64,000 nt of DNA from Enterobacteriaceae bacterium (GCA_031253755.1 JAIRVT010000075.1:1-64000); one strand, 5' to 3'; positions 38,640 through 48,889 are shown, numbered from the stretch's first letter. The notes: generated by a model not told the origin, from the sequence alone. Program-made: numbers and translations.

Positions 38640-39440
38640 TTAAATAATTTTTATATCATCGGTTTCTTCTATATAAAAAATACTGCGACAGGCTGTATAA
38701 ACAGTTGCCATAAATATAGGCAGAGCAATAAGTAGTCCTATGCCAAAAAACATAATAGAAAGTGGAAGAATAAAAAACATAAAAGATGAAATGAAAACAC
38801 AACTAATAGGGTTTTTTATTAAGGCTTTCAAACTCATTAAGGTAGCCCTTGCGAAATCTTGCTTATAAATTATAATCAAAATTGGTGCAAAAAGGCTAAT
38901 TGCACTACTTATTGAAAATATAAAAATAGCAATGACAAAAATAAATAAATACATAATGGCTGATGGTTCTGTATTTATTATAGATTCCGATCCATTATTA
39001 GATATAATCATATATAATATAAGTGGAATAGCGAGAATAATACTAATTAAAAAATATATGATAAAAGATATTAATACAATGCCAAACATAGAACCTAATT
39101 TATTAAACCCACTAAACAGTAATTTAATTTCAAAATCACCGGTTTTTATTTGCTTGTCAATCGCAACAAAAAAACCTGCAATAAGCGATAAAATAATGGC
39201 GCTTGAGACAATTTTTATAAGCGGAATTGCGATACCAATAACTGCAATAAAAAGAAATATAGAGAAGTAGATTAAAGCTATTAACATCCACTTCATTGGC
39301 TTGGCTGCAAATAAATGCCATCCGCTACTAATCCATTTTATTACTGCTAAAGAACCTACTGCACGAACCTCAGGAATTAACTTATTTTTATCTTTAAAAT
39401 TATTTTCTTTTTCTTCTGATTTTATATTATCATTATCCAT
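38640..39440 (-). CDS. Putative BPSS1780-family multipass membrane protein (copy 2)
   Basis: 266-residue hydrophobic protein of unknown function. A charged N-terminus (about 1-30) is followed by an amphipathic VIKWISSGWHLFAAKPMKW segment and about six membrane helices. It is a paralogue of the protein coded at 39533-40354: shared features are MDN at the start, W..A-KP-W-L before helix 1, FEIKLLFSGF..KLGS, APILIII, MSLKALIKN and YTACRSIFY near the end. Base composition is far more A+T-rich than neighbours (many ATA and AAA codons). E. coli has no counterpart at this place. The family name is from memory. Confidence 0.62.
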   Translation of the reverse strand: MDNDNIKSEEKENNFKDKNKLIPEVRAVGSLAVIKWISSGWHLFAAKPMKWMLIALIYFSIFLFIAVIGIAIPLIKIVSSAIILSLIAGFFVAIDKQIKTGDFEIKLLFSGFNKLGSMFGIVLISFIIYFLISIILAIPLILYMIISNNGSESIINTEPSAIMYLFIFVIAIFIFSISSAISLFAPILIIIYKQDFARATLMSLKALIKNPISCVFISSFMFFILPLSIMFFGIGLLIALPIFMATVYTACRSIFYIEETDDIKII

Positions 39441-39481
39441 TACTTACTCACTAAATAATAAATTGGTTACTTATTTTTATT

Positions 39482-39514
39482 AAAAAGTGCTGATGATTAT
39501 AATCAGCACTTTTT
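39482..39514. terminator. Terminator between the two BPSS1780-like genes
   Basis: AAAAGTGCTGAT / ATCAGCACTTTT stem with a short A+T loop, symmetric with A and T runs. It follows the stop of the upstream paralogue, so the two genes are probably separate transcripts. Confidence 0.8.
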
Positions 39515-39532
39515 AACTATTTTATTGAATAA

Positions 39533-40354
39533 TTAAACTATCATTTTTTCTTTATTGCTAACTTCTTTCGATGCGTAAAAAATACTACGATATGTCGTAT
39601 AGTAAGAAATCATCATCATAGGAATAGTCACAAGTAAACCTAAGAAAATAGGAATCATTGAAATAAACATCAAAACTCCCATCATGAAGAAAAACAGAAA
39701 ACCACCGAATAAGTTTTTCTTTACCGCACTTAGGCTCATTGATATAGCTTCACCAAATTTCATATCATTAATGATAATAAGAGCAGGAGCAAACCAGACA
39801 AATGCAGAAGCAACCATAGAAAATATAGATAAAATAATAATGGCCCACATGAATGAAGGTAGATTTGCTAACATTAAAACTGGATCTGGATTCCCAGATT
39901 GTGAGGCAACAAAAAAATCTAGTGCACCAAAGCCAGCAATAATAAGAGCAGCAATCACACCGAGGGTAATTATTCCTATATTCAGTGCACCAACGGCAAC
40001 CAGCGATCCTAATTTATTTTTAAATCCATAAAACAATAATTCAATTCTAAAATTACCGGTGATTCTCTGCTGGTGAGCAGCAGTAATATAACCAGCAACA
40101 AAGACTGAACTAAATAAGCCACTGAATAGGCTTATGAATGGAATAAAACTAATAACAGATATGATTGCAATATAAACGATCAACATTAGTATCCACTGCA
40201 ATGGTTGTGCTTTGAACATAGCCCACGCATTACCGATCCATTTTGTTGCGTCTCCAGCACCAACAGCCTGACCTTCGCGAATAAATACCTCTGTCTCTTT
40301 TGCCAGAGAAACACCATTTTCCCTAGAATTTAAATCTATTTCTTGATTATCCAT
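39533..40354 (-). CDS. Putative BPSS1780-family multipass membrane protein (copy 1)
   Basis: About 273 residues. A charged N-terminus (MDNQEIDLNSRENG) is followed by GDATKWIGNAWAMFKAQPLQWILM and about six membrane helices, with FRIELLFYGFKNKLGSLVAVGAL, FAPALIIINDMKFGEAISMSLSAVKKN and YYTTYRSIFYASKE as conserved intracellular-loop segments shared with the gene downstream. No catalytic motif, signal peptide or transporter signature is visible. The start is the ATG at 40354 (or 40357), which has GGGGA upstream and matches the paralogue's start. Function is unknown. Confidence 0.66.
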   Translation of the reverse strand: MDNQEIDLNSRENGVSLAKETEVFIREGQAVGAGDATKWIGNAWAMFKAQPLQWILMLIVYIAIISVISFIPFISLFSGLFSSVFVAGYITAAHQQRITGNFRIELLFYGFKNKLGSLVAVGALNIGIITLGVIAALIIAGFGALDFFVASQSGNPDPVLMLANLPSFMWAIIILSIFSMVASAFVWFAPALIIINDMKFGEAISMSLSAVKKNLFGGFLFFFMMGVLMFISMIPIFLGLLVTIPMMMISYYTTYRSIFYASKEVSNKEKMIV

Positions 40355-40587
40355 CATTTCCCCAATCAATCTTATTGAATTGCCATTTTAAATTTCTCTG
40401 GATTCACCCCAAAAAGAATAGCCAGCCAGAGAAAGCGGCAGAATTATCGTACAAAACATATTAATCAACAAGTATTAATTGTTATTTTAATCAGGAAATT
40501 AGTGCGTAATTATCATCGCTATTGAATAATATGTTTTACTTATTTTGTTTTATTTTATTATTATAACTTAAAGTAATTATATTTTTT

Positions 40588-40693
40588 TATACCAATACAA
40601 CTTCAAGATGCGTATTATATTTCCCGGCGCTGTGGGAAATATAAGGCTTAGCATCGTTTTTCAGATTGCGATTTGAAGTTTATTGAGTATATA
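40588..40693. repeat. 106-bp palindromic element, family 2 copy B
   Basis: Starts TATACCAATACAACTTCAAG and ends TTGAAGTTTATTGAGTATATA-like, with a central hairpin TTATATTTCCC / GGGAAATATAA. Same length and layout as copy A. Confidence 0.8.
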
Positions 40694-40811
40694 CAGAAAG
40701 AGAAAAAACCAATTTAGTGGTGAGATATTGTATATTTTTAGATGAAAAATTTATCGTGGGTAAAATGGAGTGAATTTCATCCCTTACAGGGATCTGCATA
40801 GTCAGCACATG

Positions 40812-40855
40812 GCTGGCTTAATGTATATCGAGCCAGCATGAAAGATGACGGGTAT
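40812..40855. repeat. Partial family 1-like end with hairpin
   Basis: GCTGGCT (40812-40818) and AGCCAGC (40831-40837) form a hairpin, followed by a tail whose reverse complement is TATACCCGTCATCTTTC, nearly the left end of family 1. It lies immediately downstream of pflA; no T run follows, so it is not called a terminator. Confidence 0.55.
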
Positions 40856-40859
40856 AAAT

Positions 40860-41600
40860 TCAATAAACGACCTGATGCCCATAACCAGCCAAAATCATCT
40901 TCACTCTTTCCATAATTTCTTTAGATGGTGGTTTTACACTTTCCAACTTATATTCTTCACCCATCGCAATCCACTTATGCTTGCCCAGCTCATGGTAAGG
41001 CAATAATTCGATTTTTTCGATGTTATTCATTTTATTGGTAAATTCACCCAACATATGGACTGATTTATCATCGTCTGTCCATCCGGGGACAACCACATGT
41101 CTGATCCACGTTTTTTGGTTGCGTTTTGCCAGATAATGGGCAAATTCGAGCGTCCGGTGATTGGAAACGCCAACCAATTCCCGATGAACATCATCATCAA
41201 GGTGTTTGAGATCCAACATCACTAAATCAGTGTCATCCAATAATTCATCAATCACTGGCTCATAACGGCGGACAAAACCATTTGTATCCAGACAGGTATT
41301 AATACCTTCTGCATGACAGGCCCTGAACCAGTCACGGACAAATTCAGCCTGAAGAATCGCTTCTCCACCCGACGCGGTAACTCCTCCTCCAGAGGCATTC
41401 ATAAAATGACGATACGCCGTTGCTTCCTTAATAAGCTCTTCGACTGTTACGTTTTTTCCGCCGTGGGTATCCCATGTATCGCGGTTATGGCAGTAAAGAC
41501 AACGCATCAGACAACCCTGAAAAAATACAATAAAGCGGATACCAGGGCCATCGACGGTTCCGCAAGATTCAAAAGAGTGGATACGGCCAAGTACGGACAT
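40860..41600 (-). CDS. pflA: PflA, pyruvate formate-lyase activating enzyme
   Basis: 246-residue radical-SAM enzyme that forms the glycyl radical on PflB. The cluster motif [10 protein letters not shown] (CxxxCxxC) lies near residue 30. [15 protein letters not shown] precedes it, and [14 protein letters not shown] binds SAM. The SCG..DGPG region and the overall length match E. coli PflA (246). It follows pflB by 118 bases, with a hairpin in the gap. Confidence 0.96.
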   Translation of the reverse strand: MSVLGRIHSFESCGTVDGPGIRFIVFFQGCLMRCLYCHNRDTWDTHGGKNVTVEELIKEATAYRHFMNASGGGVTASGGEAILQAEFVRDWFRACHAEGINTCLDTNGFVRRYEPVIDELLDDTDLVMLDLKHLDDDVHRELVGVSNHRTLEFAHYLAKRNQKTWIRHVVVPGWTDDDKSVHMLGEFTNKMNNIEKIELLPYHELGKHKWIAMGEEYKLESVKPPSKEIMERVKMILAGYGHQVVY

Positions 41601-41628
41601 GAGATCTCCAAAAACTGATTGGATGGTA

Positions 41629-41653
41629 AAGGCCCCGATTGTACAGGGGCCTT
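41629..41653. other. Hairpin between pflB and pflA
   Basis: AAGGCCCC / GGGGCCTT, a perfect 8-bp stem with a 9-base loop. No T run follows on the minus strand. It could lower pflA expression relative to pflB or stabilise the pflB 3' end. Confidence 0.5.
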
Positions 41654-41718
41654 AGCGTGTATACCATATTTTTCATTGTAAAACAGGATAATACAACGAA
41701 AACTGCTTAAATTAACGA

Positions 41719-44004
41719 CTACATTGTTTGGGTAAATGTACGGGTGATGACGTCCTGTTGTTGTTCTTTAGTCAGTGAGTTAAAACGCACGGCGTAACCT
41801 GATACACGGATCGTCAGTTGAGGATATTTCTCAGGGTTTTCCATGGCATCCAATAACATTTCACGGTTCATCACGTTAACATTCAGATGCTGACCGCCTT
41901 CAATAGTGCTGGCTTCGTGATGGAAATAGCCATCCATGAGTGCCGCCAGATTCGCTTTGCGCACATCATCTGTTTTACCCAGCGCATTGGGAACGATGGA
42001 AAAGGTGTAAGAGATACCATCTTTGGCGTAAGCAAACGGCAGTTTAGCCACTGAAGTCAGTGAGGCAACCGCACCTTTTTGGTCACGCCCGTGCATCGGG
42101 TTAGCGCCCGGTCCGAATGGCGCACCTGCACGACGTCCATCAGGTGTATTACCGGTTTTTTTGCCATAAACAACGTTGGAAGTAATGGTTAACACAGACT
42201 GAGTTGGCACCGCATTGCGATAGGTTTGCAACTTCTGAATTTTCTTCATAAAGCGTTCAACCAAATCACAGGCGATATCGTCAACACGAGGGTCGTTATT
42301 ACCAAATTGTGGATATTCCCCTTCGATGTTGAAATCCACCGCCAGCCCGTTTTCATCGCGAAGAGGAGAAACTTTGGCGTATTTGATGGCAGATAATGAA
42401 TCCGCTGCCACAGACAAACCAGCGATACCACACGCCATAGTCCGGTGAACATCCCGGTCATGCAGCGCCATCAACGAGGCTTCATAGCTGTATTTGTCAT
42501 GCATATAGTGGATGATATTCAGTGCAGTGACATACTGTTTTGCCAGCCAGTCCATAAAGTGGTCCAGACGCGCGATAACGGTGTCATAATTCAGAACGTC
42601 ATCACGCATTGGCTCTTCTTTCGGGCCCACCTGCATTTTCAATTTTTCATCCACGCCGCCATTGATGGCATACAGCATGGTTTTTGCCAGATTGGCACGG
42701 GCACCAAAGAATTGCATTTGTTTCCCAACCACCATCGGGCTGACACAACAGGCAATGGCATAGTCATCGCTGTTGAAATCAGGACGCATCAGGTCGTCAT
42801 TTTCATATTGCAGGGATGACGTATCGATAGACACTTTTGCCGCATATTGCTTGAAGTTGGTTGGCAGTTTTTCTGACCACAAAATAGTGATGTTAGGCTC
42901 TGGCGATGGTCCCATGGTGTACAGGGTGTTCAGGAAGCGGAAACTGTTTTTGGTCACCAGAGGACGCCCGTCTAACCCCATGCCACCGATGGATTCCGTC
43001 GCCCAAATCGGGTCGCCAGAGAACAATTCATCGTATTCCGGGGTACGCAGGAAACGCACCATACGCAGTTTCATCACCAGATGATCAATTAACTCTTGTG
43101 CCTGTTGTTCAGTCAGCAGGCCAGCTTGTATGTCGCGTTCGATATAGATATCCAAAAAGCTGGAGACACGGCCGAAAGACATCGCTGCTCCGTTTTGGGA
43201 TTTTACTGCCGCCAGATACGCGAAGTAAGTCCACTGTACGGCTTCCTTGGCATGGGTCGCAGGGCCAGAGATATCGTAGCCATATTTAGCCGCCATCTCT
43301 TTAATCTGGCCAAGCGCACGGTGCTGCTCGGAAATCTCTTCGCGCAGACGGATAGTGGCTTCAAGATCTTCGCCATTTTCCAGTTTTTCCTGTAATGAAG
43401 TGAATTGGGCATATTTTTCATCACGCAGAAAATCAATACCGTACAGGGCAACACGGCGGTAATCACCAATGATACGGCCACGGCCATAAGCATCAGGCAG
43501 GCCAGTCAGGACACCGGATTTACGGCATTTCAGGATATCAGGGGTATAAACATCAAAAACTCCCTGATTATGGGTTTTACGGTAATCAGTAAAAATTTGT
43601 TTCAGTTTTGGATCAAGTTCACGATCGTAGGCTTTACAGGAACTTTCAACCATTTTGATCCCACCAAACGGGATAATGGCACGTTTCAATGGTGCTTCGG
43701 TTTGCAGGCCAACGATTTGTTCCAGTGATTTTTCAATATAACCCGCATCATGAGAAGTAATTGTCGATGCAACGTGAGTGTCAAAATCCACCGGTGAATG
43801 AGTCCGGTTTTCGATTTTGATGCCTTCCATGACTTTTTCCCACAAAGCATCGGTGGCTTTTGTGGCACCTGCCAGAAACGATTCGTCACCTTCATACGGT
43901 GTATAGTTTTTCTGAATAAAGTCACGAACATTCACTTCATTCTGCCAGCTACCTTCGTTAAAGCTTTGCCATGCTACAGAGAATTTTTCTTTTAACCCGG
44001 ACAT
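41719..44004 (-). CDS. pflB: PflB, pyruvate formate-lyase
   Basis: 761-residue glycyl-radical enzyme converting pyruvate and CoA to acetyl-CoA and formate during anaerobic growth. The two adjacent catalytic cysteines lie near 419-420 in [10 protein letters not shown]. The radical glycine lies near 735 in [12 protein letters not shown]. The pyruvate-contacting [10 protein letters not shown] and [16 protein letters not shown] segments are present. Length is one residue more than in E. coli. Codon choice suggests high expression. Confidence 0.98.
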   Translation of the reverse strand: MSGLKEKFSVAWQSFNEGSWQNEVNVRDFIQKNYTPYEGDESFLAGATKATDALWEKVMEGIKIENRTHSPVDFDTHVASTITSHDAGYIEKSLEQIVGLQTEAPLKRAIIPFGGIKMVESSCKAYDRELDPKLKQIFTDYRKTHNQGVFDVYTPDILKCRKSGVLTGLPDAYGRGRIIGDYRRVALYGIDFLRDEKYAQFTSLQEKLENGEDLEATIRLREEISEQHRALGQIKEMAAKYGYDISGPATHAKEAVQWTYFAYLAAVKSQNGAAMSFGRVSSFLDIYIERDIQAGLLTEQQAQELIDHLVMKLRMVRFLRTPEYDELFSGDPIWATESIGGMGLDGRPLVTKNSFRFLNTLYTMGPSPEPNITILWSEKLPTNFKQYAAKVSIDTSSLQYENDDLMRPDFNSDDYAIACCVSPMVVGKQMQFFGARANLAKTMLYAINGGVDEKLKMQVGPKEEPMRDDVLNYDTVIARLDHFMDWLAKQYVTALNIIHYMHDKYSYEASLMALHDRDVHRTMACGIAGLSVAADSLSAIKYAKVSPLRDENGLAVDFNIEGEYPQFGNNDPRVDDIACDLVERFMKKIQKLQTYRNAVPTQSVLTITSNVVYGKKTGNTPDGRRAGAPFGPGANPMHGRDQKGAVASLTSVAKLPFAYAKDGISYTFSIVPNALGKTDDVRKANLAALMDGYFHHEASTIEGGQHLNVNVMNREMLLDAMENPEKYPQLTIRVSGYAVRFNSLTKEQQQDVITRTFTQTM

Positions 44005-44090
44005 GATATTTCACCTTTTATCTTTTACCCGTTAATAGTAAAAATTGTAAGAAACTTGATGTGACAAGCAATACTTGCTATGGCAGCCCA

Positions 44091-44957
44091 TTAATGTTGG
44101 TGGCTGCCACGTAAATACATGAACCAATAAACCAACCCAACCAAGATCGAACCACCAATGATGTTACCCAACGTAACTGGGATCAGGTTATCGGTAATGA
44201 AATTTGAAATGGTCAGTTGGGAAAATTGGTCGGGAGTTATGCCTGTTTTTTCCCAGAATTCAGTTGGCGCAAGCTCTTTAATCACAATTCCGAAAGGAAT
44301 TAAAAACATGTTAGCGATACTGTGTTCAAAACCACTGGCGACGAACATGCTAATCGGCAGAATCAAAGCAAATAGTTTATCAATCAGGCTTCTTCCCGCA
44401 TAACTCATCCAGACAGCAAGACACACCATCAAATTTGCCAAAATACCTAAGCAGACCGCTTCAATGAAAGTATGGTGCATTTTATGATCTGCAACTTGCA
44501 AGACGTTCAGTCCCCAGCTGCCATTAGCGACAGCATATTGGCCTGATAGCCACATTAAGGTGACAAAAAAGAGCGCACCAACCAGATTACCGATATAAAC
44601 GTTGACCCAGTTTTTGAACATCTGTGACCAGGTGATACGGCCTGTTGCTTTTGAAACAATAGTTAATACCGTAGAAGTGAAGAGATCGACGCCAAATATA
44701 ACCACCAGCATCAAGCCTAAAGAAAAACAGATACCGCCGACTAATTTCGCCAAACCATAAGGAACAGCCGATGTTCCTGTTGTCGCTGTAATATAAAAGA
44801 CAAAAGCAATGGAAATAAACATACCAGCCATTATTGTTGATAAATAAGTCAACACCCATTTTTTGTTCGTTTTATGTACACCATTATCATCAGCAATTTG
44901 TGCCATTACAGCAGGTGGAAATAAATTAAAAGGGTTGTCAGTTTTCATACTATTCAT
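44091..44957 (-). CDS. focA: FocA, formate channel
   Basis: 288-residue pentameric inner-membrane channel (FNT family) exporting or importing formate made by PflB. Six helices are visible. ITATTGTSAVPYGLAKLVGGICFSLGL and VASGFEHSIANMFLIP carry the pore-lining residues, including the conserved histidine of FEHS. The ATG at 44957 has GAGAG upstream; the frame is open for 48 more codons without similarity. First gene of focA-pflB. Confidence 0.95.
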   Translation of the reverse strand: MNSMKTDNPFNLFPPAVMAQIADDNGVHKTNKKWVLTYLSTIMAGMFISIAFVFYITATTGTSAVPYGLAKLVGGICFSLGLMLVVIFGVDLFTSTVLTIVSKATGRITWSQMFKNWVNVYIGNLVGALFFVTLMWLSGQYAVANGSWGLNVLQVADHKMHHTFIEAVCLGILANLMVCLAVWMSYAGRSLIDKLFALILPISMFVASGFEHSIANMFLIPFGIVIKELAPTEFWEKTGITPDQFSQLTISNFITDNLIPVTLGNIIGGSILVGLVYWFMYLRGSHQH

Positions 44958-45027
44958 ACTAACACTCTCTTTATTTTGGGTTAAAAATAGCACGTAATGA
45001 TAGTAACAAACGTGCACAGGCTTAAAT

Positions 45028-45041
45028 TTGATATGGATCAT
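45028..45041. promoter_or_regulatory. FNR-type binding site upstream of focA
   Basis: TTGATATGGATCAT matches the FNR consensus TTGAT-N4-ATCAA at nine of ten fixed positions. It lies 71 bases before the focA start. FNR activation of focA-pflB is known in E. coli. Confidence 0.72.
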
Positions 45042-45332
45042 ATTAAGCCAATAGTTTAATCGCTGTTGACGGTGTGAAATGGTGTTTTTTTGATTCATCA
45101 TTATGATTTATATATAAAAAATATTTTTTAAAATTTATAAAAAATTTTTATATAAGTATTTGGGCAGGAAATAGATTCACCATAAAATAACAGGTTAAAT
45201 TGTCATTTATTTGTTGTCTTAAATAAAAATAATTTAACCTGAAATTTACTTTTATGGATAAATAGATCTTAATATAACAATTTATTTCAGATTATTTATA
45301 TTTTTCAAACAGCAAATTACAATGTTCATTGC

Positions 45333-45363
45333 TTATATCTCCCCGTGGATCGGGGAGATATAA
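45333..45363. repeat. Family 2 remnant (central hairpin only), copy D
   Basis: TATATCTCCCC / GGGGAGATATA perfect 11-bp stem with a 7-base loop, like the core of family 2. A TTTTGAAGCT segment follows, but the terminal repeats are not recognisable. It lies 33 bases after the ycaO stop and might serve as its terminator. Confidence 0.6.
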
Positions 45364-45395
45364 CACGAATTTTGAAGCTAGGTTGATTTATTCAG

Positions 45396-47156
45396 CTATT
45401 TATTAAAAAAATGACGTTTAGCTTTTTGTAATTTTTCATAAGCATTTAATAATGCCTGATGGGCTGGCAATACTTTTAACTCTGAATCAACAGACCAGAG
45501 ACCATAGAAGCAATTTTCACCTGCAATAGCTGCGGATGCCGCATCAACAGTTTCCTGACCGTACATTTTGACAAATGCCTGATAGTACTGGTTCGGATCC
45601 CTCTCTTCTTCCTGAGACAGCAGCAGTAGCATGTGCAGACAGCGATAGTAATTCGCTCTTTCTGCGGTGAAAACGGAAGCATTAAAATCCTGCGTCCACT
45701 CAACCCAGATTAAGGCTTGCTCCAGATCGTTCCCCGCCAAAGCCAGCATGGATTTCAGTTCACCAATGCGTAAATTGCTCCAGCCATTGTCTTTACCGGT
45801 GGCAATACCTAACAGTTCACGTACACGGGTAAAATCATCCAGACCTTCATCATCGAGTTGTTCAAGGAAAGCCAGATATTCTGCTGGTTGCCACTGGCTA
45901 TCCGCTAATGTCAGAATGGTATCCCGCAGGTGAACGCCCATCGTATTATTGGCAATGTGCAGGTCATCAACCGGATAAATATCTGACATGCCCGGCACCA
46001 GAATACGGCAGGCATAGACATCAAGATGCTCGTAATCCGCTATATAAACTTCTGCATCCAGCGAATTGAAAATGCCCATCAGCGTGGCGAATTCAGCCTC
46101 TGTTGTACCGCTGAAATCCCAATCAGCAAATGGATAATCCGCCTCTTGTTTGAACAAATCCCAGCTAATTGCGCCGCTTGAATCAATAAAGTGGGTTTCC
46201 AGATTAGTGTGTTCAGAGACTTCTTCGTCATCGAAACTTGGCGCCGTGAAAACATCCAGATCTTTCAGGCTACGGCCTTGTAAAAGCTCTGTTACGGTAC
46301 GTTCCAGCGCAACACCAAAATCAGGATGAGCGCCAAAAGAGGCAAAGCAGGTGCCGTTATTCGGATTAAACAGCACAACGCAGATCACAGGAAACTGCCC
46401 GCCCAGAGAGGCATCGTAGCAATAAATCGGGAAGCCTTCTTCCTGCAATTTATTCACAGATGTGACGACACCGGGATAGCGATCCATCACCGCTTGTGGA
46501 ATTTCAGGCAAGCTAATACATTCCGCGATAATACGGTTTTTCACATAGCGCTCAAACACTTCGGATAGCCCTTGAACACGGGCTTCGCTCATGGTGTTAC
46601 CGGCCGACATGCCGTTAGAAACATACAGGTTGCCAACAATATTTATCGGAATATAAACCGTTTGATTATCGGACTGGCGGGTGAAAGGCAGGGCACAGAT
46701 CCCACGTTCTTCATTGCCGGACTGAAAATCAATCAACTGACTGGCATAAAGTTCATCAGATGGATTGTAGAAATGGTGCAGGCGCTCGTCCAGAATGCCA
46801 TCAGGCAGGGAATCATCTTCTGGCAGAGGAAACCATTTTTCATTCGGATAATGAACAAATTCGCCTTTGGCAATCTCATGTCCAAGATAAAAATCAGCGA
46901 AAAAGTAGTTGGTTGACAGACGCTCGAAGTATTCCCCCAATGCGGAGGCCAATGCCGCCTTTTTGCTGGCTCCCTTACCATTGGTAAAACAGAGTGGACA
47001 ATCGCGATCCCGAATATGCACCGACCAGACATTTGGAACAGGATTGAGCCATGATGCTTCTTCGATATTAAACCCAAGAGAACTCAGTTTATGCTGGAAT
47101 TTATTAATGGAATCTTCCAACGCGGCATCTTTGCCTGGAATATAGGTTTGCGTCAT
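45396..47156 (-). CDS. ycaO: YcaO, ATP-dependent accessory protein of ribosomal S12 methylthiolation
   Basis: 586-residue founder of the YcaO family. The ATP-binding core (about 40-400) shows NGKGASKKAALASALGEYFERLS and GNTMSEARVQGLSEVFERYVK, whose acidic residues bind magnesium. A C-terminal helical repeat region (about 420-586) is the non-cyclodehydratase part. It works with RimO on beta-methylthio-aspartate of S12 in E. coli; its chemical role is unresolved. No peptide-precursor or cyclodehydratase-partner gene lies nearby, so a thiazole/oxazole RiPP role is unlikely. Position upstream of focA is conserved. Confidence 0.95.
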   Translation of the reverse strand: MTQTYIPGKDAALEDSINKFQHKLSSLGFNIEEASWLNPVPNVWSVHIRDRDCPLCFTNGKGASKKAALASALGEYFERLSTNYFFADFYLGHEIAKGEFVHYPNEKWFPLPEDDSLPDGILDERLHHFYNPSDELYASQLIDFQSGNEERGICALPFTRQSDNQTVYIPINIVGNLYVSNGMSAGNTMSEARVQGLSEVFERYVKNRIIAECISLPEIPQAVMDRYPGVVTSVNKLQEEGFPIYCYDASLGGQFPVICVVLFNPNNGTCFASFGAHPDFGVALERTVTELLQGRSLKDLDVFTAPSFDDEEVSEHTNLETHFIDSSGAISWDLFKQEADYPFADWDFSGTTEAEFATLMGIFNSLDAEVYIADYEHLDVYACRILVPGMSDIYPVDDLHIANNTMGVHLRDTILTLADSQWQPAEYLAFLEQLDDEGLDDFTRVRELLGIATGKDNGWSNLRIGELKSMLALAGNDLEQALIWVEWTQDFNASVFTAERANYYRCLHMLLLLSQEEERDPNQYYQAFVKMYGQETVDAASAAIAGENCFYGLWSVDSELKVLPAHQALLNAYEKLQKAKRHFFNK

Positions 47157-47307
47157 TGTTATTTCACTTCGATTTCTGTTACAGAGTTGTATATCATACG
47201 CGTTTTTTTTATCTCCACTATATTAAATTCTAAAAATTATGACTGATTAGGGTTTATTTATTCCCTTTATACATAATAAAATACCTTTTTCTACAATAGA
47301 TTGAATA

Positions 47308-48351
47308 ATGATGATGATTAAAAAAACAGCTATGGCCAGTTTTCTGGCTGTAATCAGCGGTTCTGCTTTTGCGTTGCCAAATATTACTGTGTTGGCAACA
47401 GGTGGCACCATTGCCGGAGGGGGTGAATCTGCAACTCAATCGAGTTACACCGCAGGTAAAGTCGGCATTAATTCATTGCTGAGCGCGGTTCCTGCTATCA
47501 AAAATATTGCGAACCTGAAAGGCGAACAGGTTGTGAGTATTGGTTCGCAGGACATGAACGATCAGGTTTGGCTGACTTTGGCGAAAAAGATCAATGCTGA
47601 TTGTGATAAAACCGATGGATTTGTCATCACTCACGGTACTGATACGATGGAAGAAACCGCTTATTTCCTCGATCTGACGACTCAGTGCAGCAAACCGGTT
47701 GTTATGGTTGGTGCAATGCGTCCATCAACGGCATTGGGAGCTGATGGCCCGCTGAACCTCTATAATGCAGTGATTGTCGCCGCAGATAAAAATTCTGCAA
47801 ACCGTGGTGTCCTGCTTGCCATGAATGACAATGTTGTTCATGGCCGTGATATCGGCAAACTGAGCACGACAGAAGTTCAGGCATTTCAGGCTGTCAATGC
47901 AGGAGCACAGGGCTTTGTTCATGACGGTAAAGTTAATTTTTACTCCGCTGCACCCGTAAAAACGAAGCAAGCCGCGTTTGATATCAGCAAACTGAACGAA
48001 CTGCCAAAAGTCGGTATTGTTTATAACTACTCCAACGCTTCTGATCTGCCAGCAAAAGCCTTTGTGGAAAATGGCTATAAAGGCATTGTCAGCGCAGGCG
48101 TCGGTAACGGTAATATCTATAAGTCTATTTTTGACACACTGGCTCAGGCCGCTAAACATGGTGTTGTTGTTGTCCGTTCCAGCCGTATTCCTTTCGGTTA
48201 CACCACGCAGAATGCTGAAGTTGATGACAGCAAATATGGTTTTGTCGCGTCAGAACGCCTGAACCCACAAAAAGCCCGCGTTCTGCTGCAACTGGCTCTG
48301 ACTCAAACTGCTGATCCAGTAAAAATTCAGGCAATGTTTTCTAAATATTAA
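47308..48351 (+). CDS. ansB: AnsB, periplasmic L-asparaginase II
   Basis: 347-residue exported enzyme hydrolysing asparagine to aspartate and ammonia. A signal peptide ends ..GSAFA before LPNITVLATGGTIAGGG, which carries the nucleophilic threonine. The second catalytic Thr-Lys group is in HGTDTMEETAYFLD and VVMVGAMRP. Two cysteines (about 103 and 131) match the type II disulfide. It replaces ycaP, the E. coli gene between ycaO and serC. In E. coli ansB is controlled by FNR and CRP; no clear site is seen here. The start could be any of three tandem ATGs (47308-47314 are in frame). Confidence 0.95.
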   Translation: MMMIKKTAMASFLAVISGSAFALPNITVLATGGTIAGGGESATQSSYTAGKVGINSLLSAVPAIKNIANLKGEQVVSIGSQDMNDQVWLTLAKKINADCDKTDGFVITHGTDTMEETAYFLDLTTQCSKPVVMVGAMRPSTALGADGPLNLYNAVIVAADKNSANRGVLLAMNDNVVHGRDIGKLSTTEVQAFQAVNAGAQGFVHDGKVNFYSAAPVKTKQAAFDISKLNELPKVGIVYNYSNASDLPAKAFVENGYKGIVSAGVGNGNIYKSIFDTLAQAAKHGVVVVRSSRIPFGYTTQNAEVDDSKYGFVASERLNPQKARVLLQLALTQTADPVKIQAMFSKY

Positions 48352-48370
48352 TACCTGATTAAAAACGATA

Positions 48371-48405
48371 AAATAAGGCGTATTTAATGCGCCTTATTTT
48401 ATTTT
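48371..48405 (+). terminator. ansB terminator
   Basis: AAATAAGGCG / CGCCTTATTT stem with a 9-base loop followed by TATTTTT, 20 bases after the ansB stop. Confidence 0.88.
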
Positions 48406-48462
48406 TATTGAATGAATAAACCAATATATATACTTAATAAGCAAATAATAATTTAGTTTTAT

Positions 48463-48536
<74 letters not shown>

Positions 48537-48608
48537 TAATAAGCATTGTATTTAATAAATGATATATTTTATATTAACATATATTTTATTATTTTTATTT
48601 TAAATTGA

Positions 48609-48716
48609 TATATGCCAATTCAATTTTAAAGTGCGTATTATATTCCCCCGTTATGTGGAGAAATATAATATTTACATCATCTTTTAGATTATAATTTGAA
48701 ATTTATCGAATATATA
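48609..48716. repeat. Palindromic element, family 2 copy C (degenerate)
   Basis: Layout as in copies A and B: left end TATGCCAATTCAATTTTAAA, centre TATTATATTCCCCCG..GGAGAAATATAATA, right end TTTGAAATTTATCGAATATA. It is more diverged and A+T-enriched. It lies 174 bases before serC. Confidence 0.72.
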
Positions 48717-48889
48717 TTAATTAATATTGTTTGAATGATTTTTAATATATTGGCTATTAATAAGTGGTTCATCAGGGAGTTATACAATAGATTGCAATAA
48801 TCTTTTAATAACGATTGCAGTCACAAGATTAGAGTGATAAAACCAGTACATCCAATTTTTATTGTATTCATAATGATAGGGTGGAGTTA

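Larger units (their letters stand above)
44958..45395. other. ycaO-focA intergenic region
   Basis: 438 very A+T-rich bases holding the FNR site and a partial family 2 repeat. No small gene was recognised. Confidence 0.5.

Noticed and set aside
44958..45101. 48-codon N-terminal extension of focA
   Set aside because: It has no similarity and would cover the FNR site; GAGAG precedes the ATG at 44957.
45396..47156. YcaO as part of a thiazole/oxazole peptide cluster
   Set aside because: No precursor peptide, dehydrogenase or cyclodehydratase partner is nearby, and the neighbours are the conserved focA-pflB genes.
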